Shown piece after piece: positions 1 through 8,047 of a DNA stretch of 10,096 bases. Both the position numbers and the translations under genes were made by a program. Below the pieces are notes generated by a model, which worked only from the letters and a program-made list of their open reading frames with translations, was not told the origin of the DNA and made no database searches. Each line of letters starts with the position of its first letter. The first letter of the stretch is position 1. The stretch lies in the NCBI GenBank assembly GCA_025455985.1, contig JALOLM010000167.1:1-10096 (forward strand). The letters are read 5' to 3'. The stretch comes from Candidatus Nanopelagicales bacterium (GTDB taxonomy: Bacteria; Actinomycetota; Actinomycetes; S36-B12; UBA10799).

Positions 1-191
1 GGCTGCTCGGCGAGTTGCCTGCGCACCCGCGCCAACTGCTGGTCGATGGTCTCCACGCGCTGCGGCAATAGGCCCACCAGCCCGAGTTCCACCCGCTCCG
101 CGTCGCTGAATGCGGACTGCTTGTTCAATCGCGGATCTGCCAGCAGCGCCTGGCCCCGCAGAGTTGTGGTCCGTTCCGGAAGTTCCTGCAC
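1..191 (-). CDS. Malic enzyme, N-terminal part (cut by window edge)
   Basis: Reading the minus strand from a GTG at 191-189 gives 63 codons open to the window edge. The product contains LRGQALLADPRLNKQSAF (residues 11-28), then ELGLVGLLPQRVETIDQQ (35-52). This is the N-terminal signature of the large NAD(P)-dependent malic enzymes (SfcA/MaeA/Mez type; usual form LNKGTAF, ELGL.GLLP, VET...Q). The family decarboxylates malate to pyruvate in the cytoplasm. The catalytic and Rossmann domains lie outside the window, so cofactor preference cannot be judged. The usual Gly-Thr of LNKGTAF is Gln-Ser here. The start is inferred: the GTG is the best in-frame codon after the ktrA stop 38 bp upstream. GGAGG abuts it too closely to act as a Shine-Dalgarno, and a TACAAC hexamer lies 6 nt upstream. 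The family call is confident from conserved motifs; the exact start is not. Confidence 0.82.
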   Translation of the reverse strand, partial: MQELPERTTTLRGQALLADPRLNKQSAFSDAERVELGLVGLLPQRVETIDQQLARVRRQLAEQ

Positions 192-197
192 CCTCCG

Positions 198-203
198 GTT
201 GTA
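198..203 (-). promoter_or_regulatory. Weak -10-like hexamer before malic enzyme gene
   Basis: TACAAC on the minus strand lies 6 nt upstream of the proposed GTG start, the spacing seen at other leaderless-looking starts here. The normally conserved last T is a C, so this is a weak candidate. The gene could instead be read through from ktrA. Confidence 0.25.
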
Positions 204-229
204 CCCCGGAAAGACCCGGCGTTGCCGCC

Positions 230-889
230 TCAGGCAAGTGAGGCGAAGCGCGTGACGTCGCGGGTCGTCCCCATCACCAGGATCTCGTCGCCATAGGCCA
301 AGTGGGTCTGCGAATCGGCGTGGGTGAACATGGGGTTGCCCTCGGGCTTCACCGCGATCACCGTGATCTTGTGCTCGGCCCGCAGGTGCGTCTGGCCGAG
401 GGCGACGCCCACGATGAACTGCGGGGGCCGCGTCTTGGCGATCACCCAGTTCTCAGCCACGCGCATGTAGTCCAGCACCTCGCCGCTGACCAGGTGGGCG
501 ATCCGCTGCCCCATGTCGTGCTCGGGCTGGACCACCCGATGCGCGCCAACCCGCTCCAGGATCAGGGCGTGTTGCTTACTGAGCGCCTTCGACCAGATCC
601 GCTCGATACCCAACTGCGAGAGGTTGGACGTGGCCAGAGTGCTCGCTTCCAGGTTGCCGGTGGCCACCACAGCGGTGTGGAAGTCGGCTGCTCCGAGTTC
701 CTCCAGCGCGCCCAGGTCGGTTGCGTCCGCGACGACGATGTTGCTGAGCATCCCGGCCATCTTCTGCACCTGGGACTCGCTGGCGTCCACGGCCAGCACC
801 TCGGTGCCGTTGCGCACCAGCTCGCGGGCCAACGCGATGCCGAAGCGTCCGAGCCCGATCACCAGGACCGGATCATTCTTCCTAGCCAA
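230..889 (-). CDS. ktrA: Potassium uptake regulatory subunit, TrkA/KtrA family (RCK protein)
   Basis: A cytoplasmic regulatory subunit of a Ktr/Trk potassium transporter: a nucleotide-binding RCK protein that forms a ring under the membrane subunit and gates it. The 219-residue product has an RCK_N Rossmann domain with GLGRFG at residues 12-17, the acidic D35 at the end of the second strand and VADATD at 53-58. An RCK_C domain follows at about 140-219. One RCK_N/RCK_C pair fits KtrA or single-unit TrkA, not the double-length E. coli TrkA. The start is TTG at 889, overlapping the end of ktrB by 8 bp. GAGG lies 7 nt upstream inside the ktrB coding sequence, so translation is probably coupled. 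The overlap with the gene for its membrane partner makes the role secure. RCK_C domains in some relatives bind c-di-AMP; nothing here shows whether this one does. Confidence 0.95.
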   Translation of the reverse strand: MARKNDPVLVIGLGRFGIALARELVRNGTEVLAVDASESQVQKMAGMLSNIVVADATDLGALEELGAADFHTAVVATGNLEASTLATSNLSQLGIERIWSKALSKQHALILERVGAHRVVQPEHDMGQRIAHLVSGEVLDYMRVAENWVIAKTRPPQFIVGVALGQTHLRAEHKITVIAVKPEGNPMFTHADSQTHLAYGDEILVMGTTRDVTRFASLA

Positions 890-2210
890 CGATCATCCTC
901 TCCTCCGGCAGACTATGGCGCTGCTGACGTTGGCGCAGCGCCAAGGCCGAGGCCACGGTCAGCGGGCCCACACGGCCGATGAACATCAATAGGACGATCA
1001 CCGCCTGGGCATCCACGGGCAGGGATGGGGTGATGCCCACCGACAGCCCCACCGTGGCGAACGCCGAGATCGCCTCGAACAGCACGGCCTCGAACGGGAA
1101 GCGAGTCATCGACAGCAGCACGAACGTTGCCACCCCGAGCAGCCCCATGGCCAGCAACGTCAAGGAGACCGCCTGCCGCTGGTTGGCGGTGGGGATACGG
1201 CGGCGGCCCACGTTGACATGGGACTCGCCCCGCGCCTGCGACCACACCACGTAGACCAGCACGCCGAATGTGGTGACCTTGATACCACCGGCCGTGCCCG
1301 CGCTGCCGCCGCCGATGAACATGAGCAGGTCGGTGAAGAACAGCGACTCCGGGCGCATCTCCCCGATGTTGACGGCGTTGAAGCCGGCGGTGCGCGGCAT
1401 GACTGCGGTGAAGAACGACAACGCCCCGCCCTCCACAAGACCGTAGTCACCGATCGTCAGGGGGTTGGTCATCTCCGAGATCCCGATGACGATCGTGCCG
1501 ACCACCAGGAGAACGGTGGTCATGAACACCGTCACGCGGGTCAGCACCGACCAGGTACGTGGCGAGCGCCAACCGCGCAGCAGTTCGAACACCACAGGGA
1601 ATCCGAGCCCTCCGATGATCACAGCAGCTGAGACCGTGATCAGGAAGAAGGGATCTGCGGCGAAGCCGACGAGGTTGTCGGAGTAGGTGCTGAAGCCGGC
1701 GTTGTTGAACGACGACACCGCATGGAACAACCCGTGGTACGCGGCTTCGGGCAACGATTCTGAGTGGCGGATCATGAGTTGGCCGGTCAGCAGAATCGCG
1801 ACCACCGCCTCGGTCACAAGGCTGAACCTCGTCACCCGGATGATGACCCGCCGGACATCCCCGGCGCGCATCGCCTGGCTCTCGGTCTGCACGATCAGCC
1901 GGCTGCGCAATCCCAGGCGATGGGAGAGCAGCAAAGCGGCAAGTGTGGCCAGCGTCATGATCCCCAGACCGCCGACCTGGATCAGAAGCATGATCACGAC
2001 CTGGCCGAATCCCGTCCAGTGGGTCCCGGTGTCGACCACGGCCAATCCGGTCACACATACTGCCGAAGTTGCGGTGAACAGCGCGTCCATTAGGGAGGTG
2101 TCGGCGTCCGCGGCGGTCGACCAGGGCAGCAGAAGCAGGATCGTCCCGACAGCGATGGCGCCGGCAAAAGCGAACGCCACAACCTGACCTGGATGGAGGT
2201 TGTGCCGCAC
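882..2210 (-). CDS. ktrB: Potassium uptake membrane subunit, TrkH/KtrB family
   Basis: The ion-conducting inner-membrane subunit of the potassium uptake system, partner of the overlapping downstream ktrA. The 442-residue protein has the four-fold pore architecture of the superfamily, each repeat with its P-loop glycine: SAVCVTGL (G55), SSFNNAGFS (G172), MPRTAGFN (G276) and SAFATVGLS (G388). The Gly-rich intramembrane loop IGGGSAGTAGGIK is at 299-311, and the conserved arginine of MFIGRVGPL is at 413. Length and the short N-terminus fit KtrB better than the longer proteobacterial TrkH. The GTG start at 2210 gives the N-terminus expected for the family (HNLHPGQ before the first helix). There is no Shine-Dalgarno, but a CATAAT/TAATCT -10-like element ends 5-7 nt upstream, which suggests a leaderless transcript for ktrBA separate from purL. 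Confidence 0.96.
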   Translation of the reverse strand: MRHNLHPGQVVAFAFAGAIAVGTILLLLPWSTAADADTSLMDALFTATSAVCVTGLAVVDTGTHWTGFGQVVIMLLIQVGGLGIMTLATLAALLLSHRLGLRSRLIVQTESQAMRAGDVRRVIIRVTRFSLVTEAVVAILLTGQLMIRHSESLPEAAYHGLFHAVSSFNNAGFSTYSDNLVGFAADPFFLITVSAAVIIGGLGFPVVFELLRGWRSPRTWSVLTRVTVFMTTVLLVVGTIVIGISEMTNPLTIGDYGLVEGGALSFFTAVMPRTAGFNAVNIGEMRPESLFFTDLLMFIGGGSAGTAGGIKVTTFGVLVYVVWSQARGESHVNVGRRRIPTANQRQAVSLTLLAMGLLGVATFVLLSMTRFPFEAVLFEAISAFATVGLSVGITPSLPVDAQAVIVLLMFIGRVGPLTVASALALRQRQQRHSLPEERMIVG

Positions 2211-2215
2211 TCGTC

Positions 2216-2223
2216 AGATTATG
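2216..2223 (-). promoter_or_regulatory. Putative -10 element of ktrBA, leaderless
   Basis: On the minus strand, CATAAT ends 7 nt and the overlapping TAATCT ends 5 nt before the GTG start of ktrB. Transcription starting 6-7 nt after such a hexamer would begin at or next to the start codon. No convincing -35 and no Shine-Dalgarno were seen. Confidence 0.5.
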
Positions 2224-2316
2224 GGCCATCCGCAGTGGTAACGAGGGCTTGCGTCACCTTCGGGGGAAAGACAGAGGAAAGCTCAGAAGAACCCGGGGAG
2301 TCAGGGCCCGCCCCGC

Positions 2317-2363
2317 CTTTTGGTGACGATGTGACGCGTGAGGTGTCACATCGTCACCAAAAG
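2317..2363. terminator. Perfect 19-bp inverted repeat in the purL-ktrB gap (hairpin/terminator or operator)
   Basis: Arms at 2317-2335 (CTTTTGGTGACGATGTGAC) and 2345-2363 are perfect reverse complements, with a 9-nt loop. The structure starts 14 bp after the purL stop, the expected place for a transcript end. It is not a canonical intrinsic terminator in either direction: the T run precedes the stem, the A run follows it, and no U tract comes after the 3' arm. U-less hairpin terminators have been proposed in actinobacteria. Each arm also holds a GTGAC-GAT-GTGAC direct repeat, so a protein-binding operator for ktrBA is an alternative. The structure is certain; its role is inferred. Confidence 0.6.
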
Positions 2364-2377
2364 CGCAAGCGCGTCGC

Positions 2378-4606
<2,229 letters not shown>

Positions 4607-4613
4607 GGGTTTG

Positions 4614-4619
4614 ATTCTA
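4614..4619 (-). promoter_or_regulatory. Putative internal -10 (TAGAAT) of purL
   Basis: TAGAAT on the minus strand ends 7 nt before the purL ATG and is close to the TANAAT -10 consensus. Its first three bases are the TAG stop codon of purQ. No -35 match was seen, which is common in actinobacterial promoters. Together with the missing Shine-Dalgarno this suggests leaderless purL mRNA. Confidence 0.5.
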
Positions 4620-5330
4620 GGTGGCGGCAGTGTTGGGGCAGGCGGCGCGTTGACCCCGCGGCTTTCGGTGACCGCGCTCCAGCAGCGCCGTGAACAGCCC
4701 CAAACCGTCGGTACCCGGCCCGGTCAGCGGATCGATCGCGTGCTCGGGGTGCGGCATAAGCCCCACCACGTTGCCGGCCGCGTTGGTGATGCCCGCAATA
4801 TCGCGCCGGGAGCCGTTGGGGTTGCCGCCGATGTAGCGGAACACGACCCGGCCTTCCCCCTCGAGCCGGTCGAGGGTGGCTTCGTCGGCGATGTAACCGC
4901 CCTCGCCGTTCTTGACGGGTACGACGATTTCGGCGTTCGGGGCAAACCCCCGGGTCCAGGCGGTGTCCACGTTCTCCACCCGCAGACCCTGGTCGCGGCA
5001 CACGAAGTGCAGGCTCTCGTTGCGCACCAACGCTCCGGGCAGCAGATGCGCCTCGCACAGGATCTGGAAGCCGTTGCAAATCCCCAGCACCGGCATCCCC
5101 CGCTCGGCAGCGTCGATGATCTCGCTCATCACCGGCGCGAACCGCGCGATGGCACCGCAGCGCAGGTAGTCGCCGTAGGAGAAACCCCCGGGCAGCACGA
5201 CCGCGTCAACTCCGCGCAGATCGTGGTCCCCGTGCCAGAGCGCAACCGCTTCACCGCCGGCGTACCTCACCGCCCGGGCAGCATCGATGTCGTCCAGGGT
5301 CCCGGGAAAGGTGACAACTCCTACGCGCAC
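4617..5330 (-). CDS. purQ: Phosphoribosylformylglycinamidine synthase, glutaminase subunit PurQ
   Basis: The class I glutamine amidotransferase subunit of FGAM synthase, which hydrolyses glutamine and passes ammonia to PurL. The 237-residue protein has VLPGGFSYGDYLRCGAIAR (45-63), the nucleophile Cys85 in GICNGFQ, and His194/Glu196 in LMPHPEHA, so the catalytic triad is complete. VGLMPHPEH and the FRYIGGNPNGS segment (164-174) are typical of bacterial PurQ. The C-terminal 15 or so residues (after LLERG) look like a species-specific tail. GTG at 5330 is the only in-frame start candidate near the family N-terminus (MRVGVVTFPGTLDD). It lies 4 bp after the universal stress protein stop and 10 bp before purL. 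No Shine-Dalgarno is seen; TACCGT sits 6 nt upstream. Confidence 0.98.
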   Translation of the reverse strand: MRVGVVTFPGTLDDIDAARAVRYAGGEAVALWHGDHDLRGVDAVVLPGGFSYGDYLRCGAIARFAPVMSEIIDAAERGMPVLGICNGFQILCEAHLLPGALVRNESLHFVCRDQGLRVENVDTAWTRGFAPNAEIVVPVKNGEGGYIADEATLDRLEGEGRVVFRYIGGNPNGSRRDIAGITNAAGNVVGLMPHPEHAIDPLTGPGTDGLGLFTALLERGHRKPRGQRAACPNTAAT

Positions 5331-5334
5331 ACAC

Positions 5335-6201
5335 TCACGGTACGACAGCCACCGAGCACGCGGCCTTGTGCACCACCGCGTGGCTCACCGAACCCAGCAA
5401 TAACCCACGGAATCCGCCGAGGCCACGCGAGCCGACGACCAGCAGGGCGGCCTTCTCGCTGGCCTTCACCAACGACTTCACTGGGGAGCCCTTCATGACC
5501 TCCTGGCGGACCAAGACATCCGGGAAACGCTCGCGGAATCCGGCCATGGCCTCAGAGGTCTCGCGCAACTCGGCGTTGCCGTAGTCGCGGATCAGGACCT
5601 CGGGCTCATAACTGGGGACCTCCACCATCGACCAGGTGGGCGGGATCTCCCAGCTGTGCAACACGTGCAGCGCCATGCCCGAGTAACTGGCCTGCTCGAA
5701 GGCCCACTCCAGCGCCTTCAAGGAGTGCGGCGAGCCGTCGACGCCGACCACCATGTCGCGAGAATCTTCACGCAAGGCGCGTACGACGACGGTGGGGCAC
5801 TTGGCGTGCGTGGCCACCTGACGCGAGACGCTGCCGAGCAGGAACCCGGTCAAACCTCCCGATCCGTGACTGCCCACGACGACCATGTTGGCGCCCTCGG
5901 AGTGCTTGACCAATGACGCCGGGGTGCGGCCCACCAGGACCTCCCCGATGGCGTTGGCCCCCACCTCGGCAGCGATCTTCAGCGCCTCGTCATTGGTGGT
6001 GTGCGCCTCTTGGCGCAGCTCATCGATCAGTTCTTGCTGCAGAGTAGAGGAAGCCCCGATACCGAGATCCGCGGACGGCATGCTCCACGTCGTGATCACC
6101 TCAAGAGTGCGTCCCCGGTCCTTTGCGGCCTTCGCAGCCCACATCAGTGCCAGTCGCGAACCCTCTGACCCATCGAAACCGACAATTATCGAACCGGACA
6201 T
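5335..6201 (-). CDS. Tandem-domain universal stress protein (UspA family)
   Basis: A cytoplasmic universal stress protein of 288 residues with two fused Usp domains, the usual actinobacterial architecture. Numbering from the chosen ATG, domain 1 begins SIIVGFDGSE and carries the ATP-binding pattern G-2x-G-9x-G-S in GSHGSGGLTGFLLGS (about 111-125). Domain 2 begins DMVVGVDGSP near 149 and carries the same pattern in GSRGLGGFRGLLLGS (about 257-271). Both sites look intact, so ATP binding is likely. Members of this family act in dormancy, hypoxia or general stress; the specific role here is unknown. A GTG at 6207 is in frame, but GGAGG lies 6 nt before the ATG at 6201, which decides for the ATG. 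The gene ends 4 bp before purQ, so usp-purQ-purL probably form one transcript. Confidence 0.95.
   Translation of the reverse strand: MSGSIIVGFDGSEGSRLALMWAAKAAKDRGRTLEVITTWSMPSADLGIGASSTLQQELIDELRQEAHTTNDEALKIAAEVGANAIGEVLVGRTPASLVKHSEGANMVVVGSHGSGGLTGFLLGSVSRQVATHAKCPTVVVRALREDSRDMVVGVDGSPHSLKALEWAFEQASYSGMALHVLHSWEIPPTWSMVEVPSYEPEVLIRDYGNAELRETSEAMAGFRERFPDVLVRQEVMKGSPVKSLVKASEKAALLVVGSRGLGGFRGLLLGSVSHAVVHKAACSVAVVP
5337..5342 (-). promoter_or_regulatory. Putative -10-like hexamer (TACCGT) of purQ
   Basis: TACCGT on the minus strand ends exactly 6 nt before the purQ GTG start and lies inside the last codons and stop of the stress protein gene. It fits TANNNT and the leaderless spacing, but the gene may simply be cotranscribed with usp. 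Confidence 0.4.
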
Positions 6202-6236
6202 GTCCACCCTCCGTCCTGATCACGGCCGGTGGTCCC

Positions 6237-6253
6237 CAGGCGAACTGCGCCTG
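6237..6253. repeat. Small hairpin upstream of usp
   Basis: CAGGCG-AACTG-CGCCTG is a perfect 6-bp stem with a 5-nt loop in the 117-bp gap between the secreted-protein stop and the usp start. There is no U tract. It may be a weak transcript end for the upstream gene or part of the usp leader; chance cannot be excluded. Confidence 0.3.
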
Positions 6254-6318
6254 ACAGACGCATCGAGCCTCAGCCCTCACCTCCACTCTACGCCCGCAGC
6301 GACTCCCGCGAACAGGCC

Positions 6319-6789
6319 TCAGCAGGTCCACTCACCACCGGTGGAGACGAACCCGGTGGTCAGTGCGATGCGCCTGACCTTCCCCTTCTTCAGCACGAAC
6401 TGAAGCGACGATCCGGGTTTGTCGACCACCCAAATGCGTCCGTTGGTGAAGATGTCCCGGCCGCGGAAGGATCCGCGCGGGAAGGCGCCGCGCACCGATG
6501 CCGCCGAAGAACCCAACTCGATGCCTCTGATCGTGCTCGACGGCTGGATCGCGATCAGCTTCCCCTGCCTGCTCCACAAAGCGCGGGCTTCGAACTCGGG
6601 CTTGAAATCGGTGTCCTCCCCGGGGCAGATCGCCAGGTTGGCCCCCATGGCCCCGGTCGCGAGAGCTTGCTCGACGGTCATCCGCAGCTTCACGGGCCCC
6701 AGCCCGGAGAAGGTGGCGGACTCGGATGTCGCGAGGGCTGGACCCGCCGCGGCGACAGAAAGGGCAACCGACGCAGCGAGGATCTTCAT
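6319..6789 (-). CDS. Small secreted protein of unknown function
   Basis: I do not recognise a named family. The 156-residue protein starts with a Sec-type signal peptide: a lysine at position 2, a hydrophobic stretch to about 17, and an AlaLeuAla motif ending at 20, with likely cleavage before TSES. No lipobox cysteine is at the junction, so it is probably soluble and exported. The mature part has two similar segments, GLGPVKLRMTVEQALATG (29-46) and IRGIELGSSAASVRGAFP (88-104). These recall the short 'gi.lGmt..evr..' turns of BamE/SmpA-like folds, an inference from pattern only. Two cysteines (55 and the C-terminal 156) could form a disulfide. The start is ATG at 6789, with TAGCCT 6 nt upstream and no strong Shine-Dalgarno. 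It is followed 117 bp later by usp. Confidence 0.85.
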   Translation of the reverse strand: MKILAASVALSVAAAGPALATSESATFSGLGPVKLRMTVEQALATGAMGANLAICPGEDTDFKPEFEARALWSRQGKLIAIQPSSTIRGIELGSSAASVRGAFPRGSFRGRDIFTNGRIWVVDKPGSSLQFVLKKGKVRRIALTTGFVSTGGEWTC

Positions 6790-6795
6790 GCCCCG

Positions 6796-6801
6796 AGGCT
6801 A
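6796..6801 (-). promoter_or_regulatory. Putative -10 hexamer (TAGCCT) of the secreted-protein gene
   Basis: TAGCCT on the minus strand ends exactly 6 nt before the ATG at 6789, matching TANNNT and the leaderless spacing found at other genes in the window. No -35 was recognised. Confidence 0.4.
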
Positions 6802-6886
6802 GACCCGTCCGCCGAGAACCTCCAGCCCCTGCTGCCTGCACGGGTGGCTTCTGCGGATTTCAGGCCAGCAGTGGCCCGCGTGCTCT

Positions 6887-6931
6887 CGCTGAAAGTGGGC
6901 ACCGGGACCCTCGCGGTGCCAGGTTTCGGCG
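6887..6931. repeat. Long imperfect hairpin in the gene-free gap 6790-7074
   Basis: The outer stem CGCTGAAA (6887-6894) pairs with TTTCGGCG (6924-6931), with one G-T wobble. After a 3x3 internal loop, the inner stem GGCACCG (6898-6904) pairs with CGGTGCC (6914-6920) around a 9-nt loop. A third copy of the right-arm motif, CGTGCCACTTTCGGCG, is at 7009-7024. The gap otherwise holds no gene I can support. The hairpin could end the acetyltransferase transcript, although it lies about 145 bp past the stop, or be a dispersed intergenic repeat. Confidence 0.5.
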
Positions 6932-7074
6932 GCCAATAGCGGGCATTTGGGGTGATTGGGGCGCCTTCGCCGCACGAAGATGGCAGTTTCCTGAATCAAG
7001 CATCGTTGCGTGCCACTTTCGGCGGTGACCCTCGGCGACTGTCGGCCGCGGGGAGAGCGCCGGTGGCCGCGACA

Positions 7075-7524
7075 TCACCGGGGCGTGGGCGGCGGCAGCA
7101 CCACATAGCGATGCGGGCCCACCCCCGGCTTGACCCAATCGGGTCCGACGACCTGCCAGCCGGCCCGCTCGTACAGCCCGAGCGCCGCCACCCTCGCGTC
7201 GGCCCAGAACCCACCGGCCCCCGCCTGCCGGGCAGCGGTCACGGCCGCGTGCAGCAGCATCGAGCCCACCCCACCGCGATGGTCGGGCAGAACCGCCATC
7301 GAACGGATCTGCCACTGCGGCGCCACCAGCACCATCCACTGCGGGTGTTCCCACACCGACGGTCCCACTGAGCAGGCACCGATCACCTCACCGTCGACCT
7401 CGGCGGCGAAATGTAGCCAGTCGGCAGGATGCGGACGGTCGGAAGGCAGGGGCCCATCAGGTCGCAGCACGCGCTGCTGCACCGGCCAGACCTCCTCGCG
7501 CGATGCCGGGCGGACGTGGACCAT
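7075..7524 (-). CDS. GNAT-family N-acetyltransferase
   Basis: A 149-residue single-domain protein of the GNAT superfamily, which transfers an acyl group from acyl-CoA to an amine; the substrate cannot be told. The acyl-CoA-binding motif A is IRSMAVLPDHRGGVGSMLL (73-91). The later strand-helix segment ALGLYERAGWQVVGP (114-128) is the usual motif B end (LYerxGF). The pyrophosphate loop reads H-R-G-G-V-G, with His where the consensus has Gln or Arg, a mild departure. The start is ATG at 7524, only 22 bp from the ATG of the divergent nitroreductase gene. TACTGT lies 6 nt upstream and no Shine-Dalgarno is present. No partner gene downstream suggests its target. Confidence 0.9.
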   Translation of the reverse strand: MVHVRPASREEVWPVQQRVLRPDGPLPSDRPHPADWLHFAAEVDGEVIGACSVGPSVWEHPQWMVLVAPQWQIRSMAVLPDHRGGVGSMLLHAAVTAARQAGAGGFWADARVAALGLYERAGWQVVGPDWVKPGVGPHRYVVLPPPTPR

Positions 7525-7530
7525 GGGCCC

Positions 7531-7540
7531 ACAGTAGTTT
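7531..7540. promoter_or_regulatory. Overlapping divergent -10 elements (bidirectional promoter)
   Basis: ACAGTAGTTT contains TACTGT on the minus strand (7536-7531) and TAGTTT on the plus strand (7535-7540), sharing the central TA. Each hexamer ends exactly 6 nt before an ATG: 7524 on the minus strand and 7547 on the plus strand. Both fit TANNNT, and neither gene has a Shine-Dalgarno. The only 22 bp between the two start codons leave no room for separate promoters, so a shared bidirectional leaderless promoter is the simplest reading. Possible -35 regions lie inside the opposing coding sequences and are poor matches (TTTGTA for the minus direction). Confidence 0.55.
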
Positions 7541-7546
7541 CAGCAC

Positions 7547-8020
7547 ATGGCATACAAAGACGTGATGCGCTGGCTCGGTCATCAGAAGTGGTTCGCGTGG
7601 ACCGCCGCCCGGCTCGCCCCGCTCGACGCGAAGGTCGTCAAGAAGACCAAGGGCAAGTTCGGTCTGCTGGGCGACTACGGCCTCCCCCAGTGCCTGCTGA
7701 CGACAACTGGTCGCAAGTCCGGCCAGCAGCGCACAGTCACGCTGCTCTATGGCACCCGCGCCCCGGACGAGTACGTGCTGATCGGCTCCAACTTCGGGCA
7801 GAAGCACCACCCCGCGTGGGCTTTGAACCTGGAGGCCAACCCCGACTGCGTCTTCAGCGTGGATGACAACCCCCGCGAGATGACTGCGCGCATGGTCACC
7901 GACGAGCCCGAACGCGAGCAGATCTGGCAGTTGATGTACGAGGTGTGGCCCGCCTACAACGCCTACCGCGGGCGCGCGGGCCGCGAGATCAAGGTGTTCG
8001 TCATCACCCCGAAGGTCTGA
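7547..8020 (+). CDS. Deazaflavin (F420)-dependent nitroreductase, Ddn family
   Basis: The only plus-strand gene of the window. The 157-residue product matches the F420H2-dependent nitroreductase/quinone reductase family of actinobacteria (Ddn-like, split-barrel fold). Signatures are LLTTTGRKSGQQRTVTLLY (50-68), VLIGSNFGQKHHPAWALNLEANP (77-99) and a C-terminal Y.AYRGRAGREIKVFVI segment (137-153). The family transfers hydride from reduced F420 to quinones or nitro compounds; the natural substrate is unknown here. The usual Pro of the R-T-V-P-L element is Thr65. The N-terminal region (WLGHQKWFAWTAARLAPLD) is amphipathic, as in membrane-associated relatives. The start at ATG 7547 has TAGTTT 6 nt upstream and no Shine-Dalgarno, so it is probably leaderless. 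The gene implies that the host makes F420. Confidence 0.93.
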   Translation: MAYKDVMRWLGHQKWFAWTAARLAPLDAKVVKKTKGKFGLLGDYGLPQCLLTTTGRKSGQQRTVTLLYGTRAPDEYVLIGSNFGQKHHPAWALNLEANPDCVFSVDDNPREMTARMVTDEPEREQIWQLMYEVWPAYNAYRGRAGREIKVFVITPKV

Positions 8021-8047
8021 GCCTGCCGGTGAACTGACTGCTCAGAC
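8015..8047. terminator. Hairpin between convergent genes, arms contain both stop codons
   Basis: GTCTGAGC (8015-8022) and GCTCAGAC (8040-8047) form a perfect 8-bp inverted repeat with a 17-nt loop. The left arm includes the nitroreductase TGA (8018-8020) and the right arm the tauE stop (8044-8042). The position between convergent genes fits a bidirectional terminator, but there is no U tract and the loop is long, so the role is uncertain. Confidence 0.4.

Noticed and set aside
46..255. Plus-strand open frame of 69 codons
   Set aside because: It is antisense to the malic enzyme N-terminus and the ktrA end, which both show real family motifs; its own product has none.
2211..2377. c-di-AMP (ydaO-type) riboswitch upstream of the potassium genes
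   Set aside because: Such riboswitches often precede potassium transporter genes, but the gap shows no ydaO core elements and a leaderless start leaves no 5' leader.
6202..6207. GTG at 6207 as the usp start
   Set aside because: It overlaps the GGAGG region too closely; the ATG at 6201 has ideal spacing of 6 nt.
6799..6999. Minus-strand open frame of 66 codons in the gap before the secreted-protein gene
   Set aside because: TTG start, no Shine-Dalgarno, no family resemblance, and it contains the hairpin/repeat motifs.
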